Shown here: positions 5,553-6,332 of the stretch, one piece after another
How the letters are laid out: each line of letters starts with the position of its first letter
How positions within the stretch are numbered: position 1 is the first letter of the stretch
NCBI GenBank assembly: GCA_017610525.1
Contig: JAFCBW010000069.1
Location: forward strand, 1 to 6,332
Length of the DNA: 6,332 nucleotides
Origin: Candidatus Nanohalarchaeota archaeon
GTDB taxonomy: Archaea > EX4484-52 > B79-G9
Direction: 5' to 3'
Position numbers and translations under genes: made by a program
The notes under the pieces: model-generated
What the model saw: only the letters and a program-made list of their open reading frames with translations
What the model was told of the DNA's origin: nothing
Database searches by the model: none

Positions 5553-6332
5553 AGAACATATCAATAGTCATATTTATCGCATACGTAACAACATTAGCAT
5601 TACTATCCCCTGCATACAGCATCCTGATTATTGAGTCACAGCGAACATATCCGGAAATTCTCACAATTGGCGACGACATCACCATCTGCGTCCAGATAAA
5701 AAAAGACCACCCATGCCAGGAAGATACAATCAGCATCACATACACCTATGGCACAGAAGAAGGCAACCTTTACCCGCTCAAAGAGTATATCAACAGATAC
5801 CACTTCAATCTAGACGAACTGACTGAAACAGATATATGGTGCGGGATGGCAACAGCCAATTACGAATACTCAATATACACAAACTTCACATGCCTTGACA
5901 GCCTGAATAATCCCCGCATGGACTACCACGTTGACACAGCCACATACGGCTACATGTCCATCGACACAACCACATCATTTGAAAGCCAGCGCATCTTCGG
6001 CAAATACATAGGCGAAGAGATAAATATAGCAGCATACCTGGAGGAGACTGGCGACATCAATCTTTACTACACCGCATACCATATCAAAGATGGAATAATT
6101 CCCTACATTCTAAGAGAAGAGATACCCAAAGTAGAAGGCCAGTACATAGCCAACCTCACAATACCATCTGACGCCCCCTATGGATTCATAGAACTGGAAA
6201 CAGAAAGTTACATGGGACAGGGAGGACGATTCATCTCATACGCAGCAATACCCTATAGCTCAGAAATAACCATAGACAAAGAAAGAACAATGGGCAGCAC
6301 CATAGACATCTCCCTCGACATAGACGTCGAAT
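5549..6332 (+). CDS. Secreted or surface protein with signal peptide, 3' end outside the window
   Basis: A partial gene: 261 complete codons with no stop before the right edge. It starts with ATG in the ATGA overlap with the HemK2-like gene, so it is probably co-transcribed and translationally coupled. Residues 1-24 form a signal peptide (MKN, a hydrophobic core, then SPAYS); there is no lipobox Cys. The mature part is rich in Thr, Tyr, Ile and Asp, with alternating hydrophobic residues typical of beta-strands. It may hold two sandwich-like domains at about 25-118 and 135-235; this is inference. Four cysteines (47, 56, 98, 115) all fall in the first domain and could form two disulfides. N-glycosylation sequons are NFT (112-114) and NLT (202-204). 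The element DAPYGFIELETES (208-220) recalls bacterial and archaeal Ig-like carrier proteins with a PxG-Y pattern, but I cannot name a family. Whether a C-terminal membrane anchor exists lies beyond the window. Confidence 0.78.
   Translation, partial: MKNISIVIFIAYVTTLALLSPAYSILIIESQRTYPEILTIGDDITICVQIKKDHPCQEDTISITYTYGTEEGNLYPLKEYINRYHFNLDELTETDIWCGMATANYEYSIYTNFTCLDSLNNPRMDYHVDTATYGYMSIDTTTSFESQRIFGKYIGEEINIAAYLEETGDINLYYTAYHIKDGIIPYILREEIPKVEGQYIANLTIPSDAPYGFIELETESYMGQGGRFISYAAIPYSSEITIDKERTMGSTIDISLDIDVE

Noticed and set aside
5494..5745. An 83-codon minus-strand frame with hydrophobic residues
   Set aside because: It sits opposite the signal peptide of the secreted protein and the methyltransferase end, has no promoter, and its hydrophobicity mirrors the opposite strand.

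Overview
The window looks archaeal. Four or five genes start about 25-30 bases downstream of the centre of an AT-rich TATA-like box (TATATATA, ATTTAAAT or TAACTTAA), with no Shine-Dalgarno sequence in between. That is the geometry of archaeal promoters driving leaderless mRNAs. The two recognisable enzymes fit: a TrmJ-type SPOUT tRNA methyltransferase and a HemK2/Mtq2-type glutamine methyltransferase of the kind archaea and eukaryotes use on their release factor. I cannot name the phylum. Nothing suggests a phage, plasmid or insertion sequence, and I see no rRNA, tRNA or CRISPR array.

Layout. Bases 1-102 are a gene-free edge that may hold the last codons of a neighbour. On the minus strand, a large envelope protein (103-1890: five membrane helices, then three similar extracellular beta-type modules) lies 35 bases behind the trmJ-like gene (1926-2597). 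The 145 bases from 2598 to 2742 are a divergent promoter region. To its right on the plus strand is a 105-residue membrane protein with a glycine-zipper helix (2743-3060). It meets, tail to tail with an 18-base overlap, a minus-strand gene for an unusual 594-residue protein (3043-4827): Lys-rich head, His-rich repeats, long acidic Ser/Asp/Glu tract, C-terminal TPR-like domain. A second divergent promoter region (4828-4919) separates that gene from a plus-strand pair: the HemK2-like methyltransferase (4920-5552) and, overlapping its stop by ATGA, a secreted Cys-containing protein that runs off the right edge (5549-6332).

The two methyltransferases act in translation: TrmJ on position 32 of the tRNA anticodon loop, HemK2/Mtq2 on the release factor GGQ motif. 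The other four proteins have no function I can assign; two are clearly envelope or secreted proteins and one is a small membrane protein. The most unusual item is the His-repeat/acidic/TPR protein. Its repeats are still duplicating: two 74-base copies differ at only two bases. The plus strand is poor in G and T across genes of both orientations, so replication-strand composition, rather than gene direction, seems to shape codon use. The gene for the repeat protein departs from that pattern.
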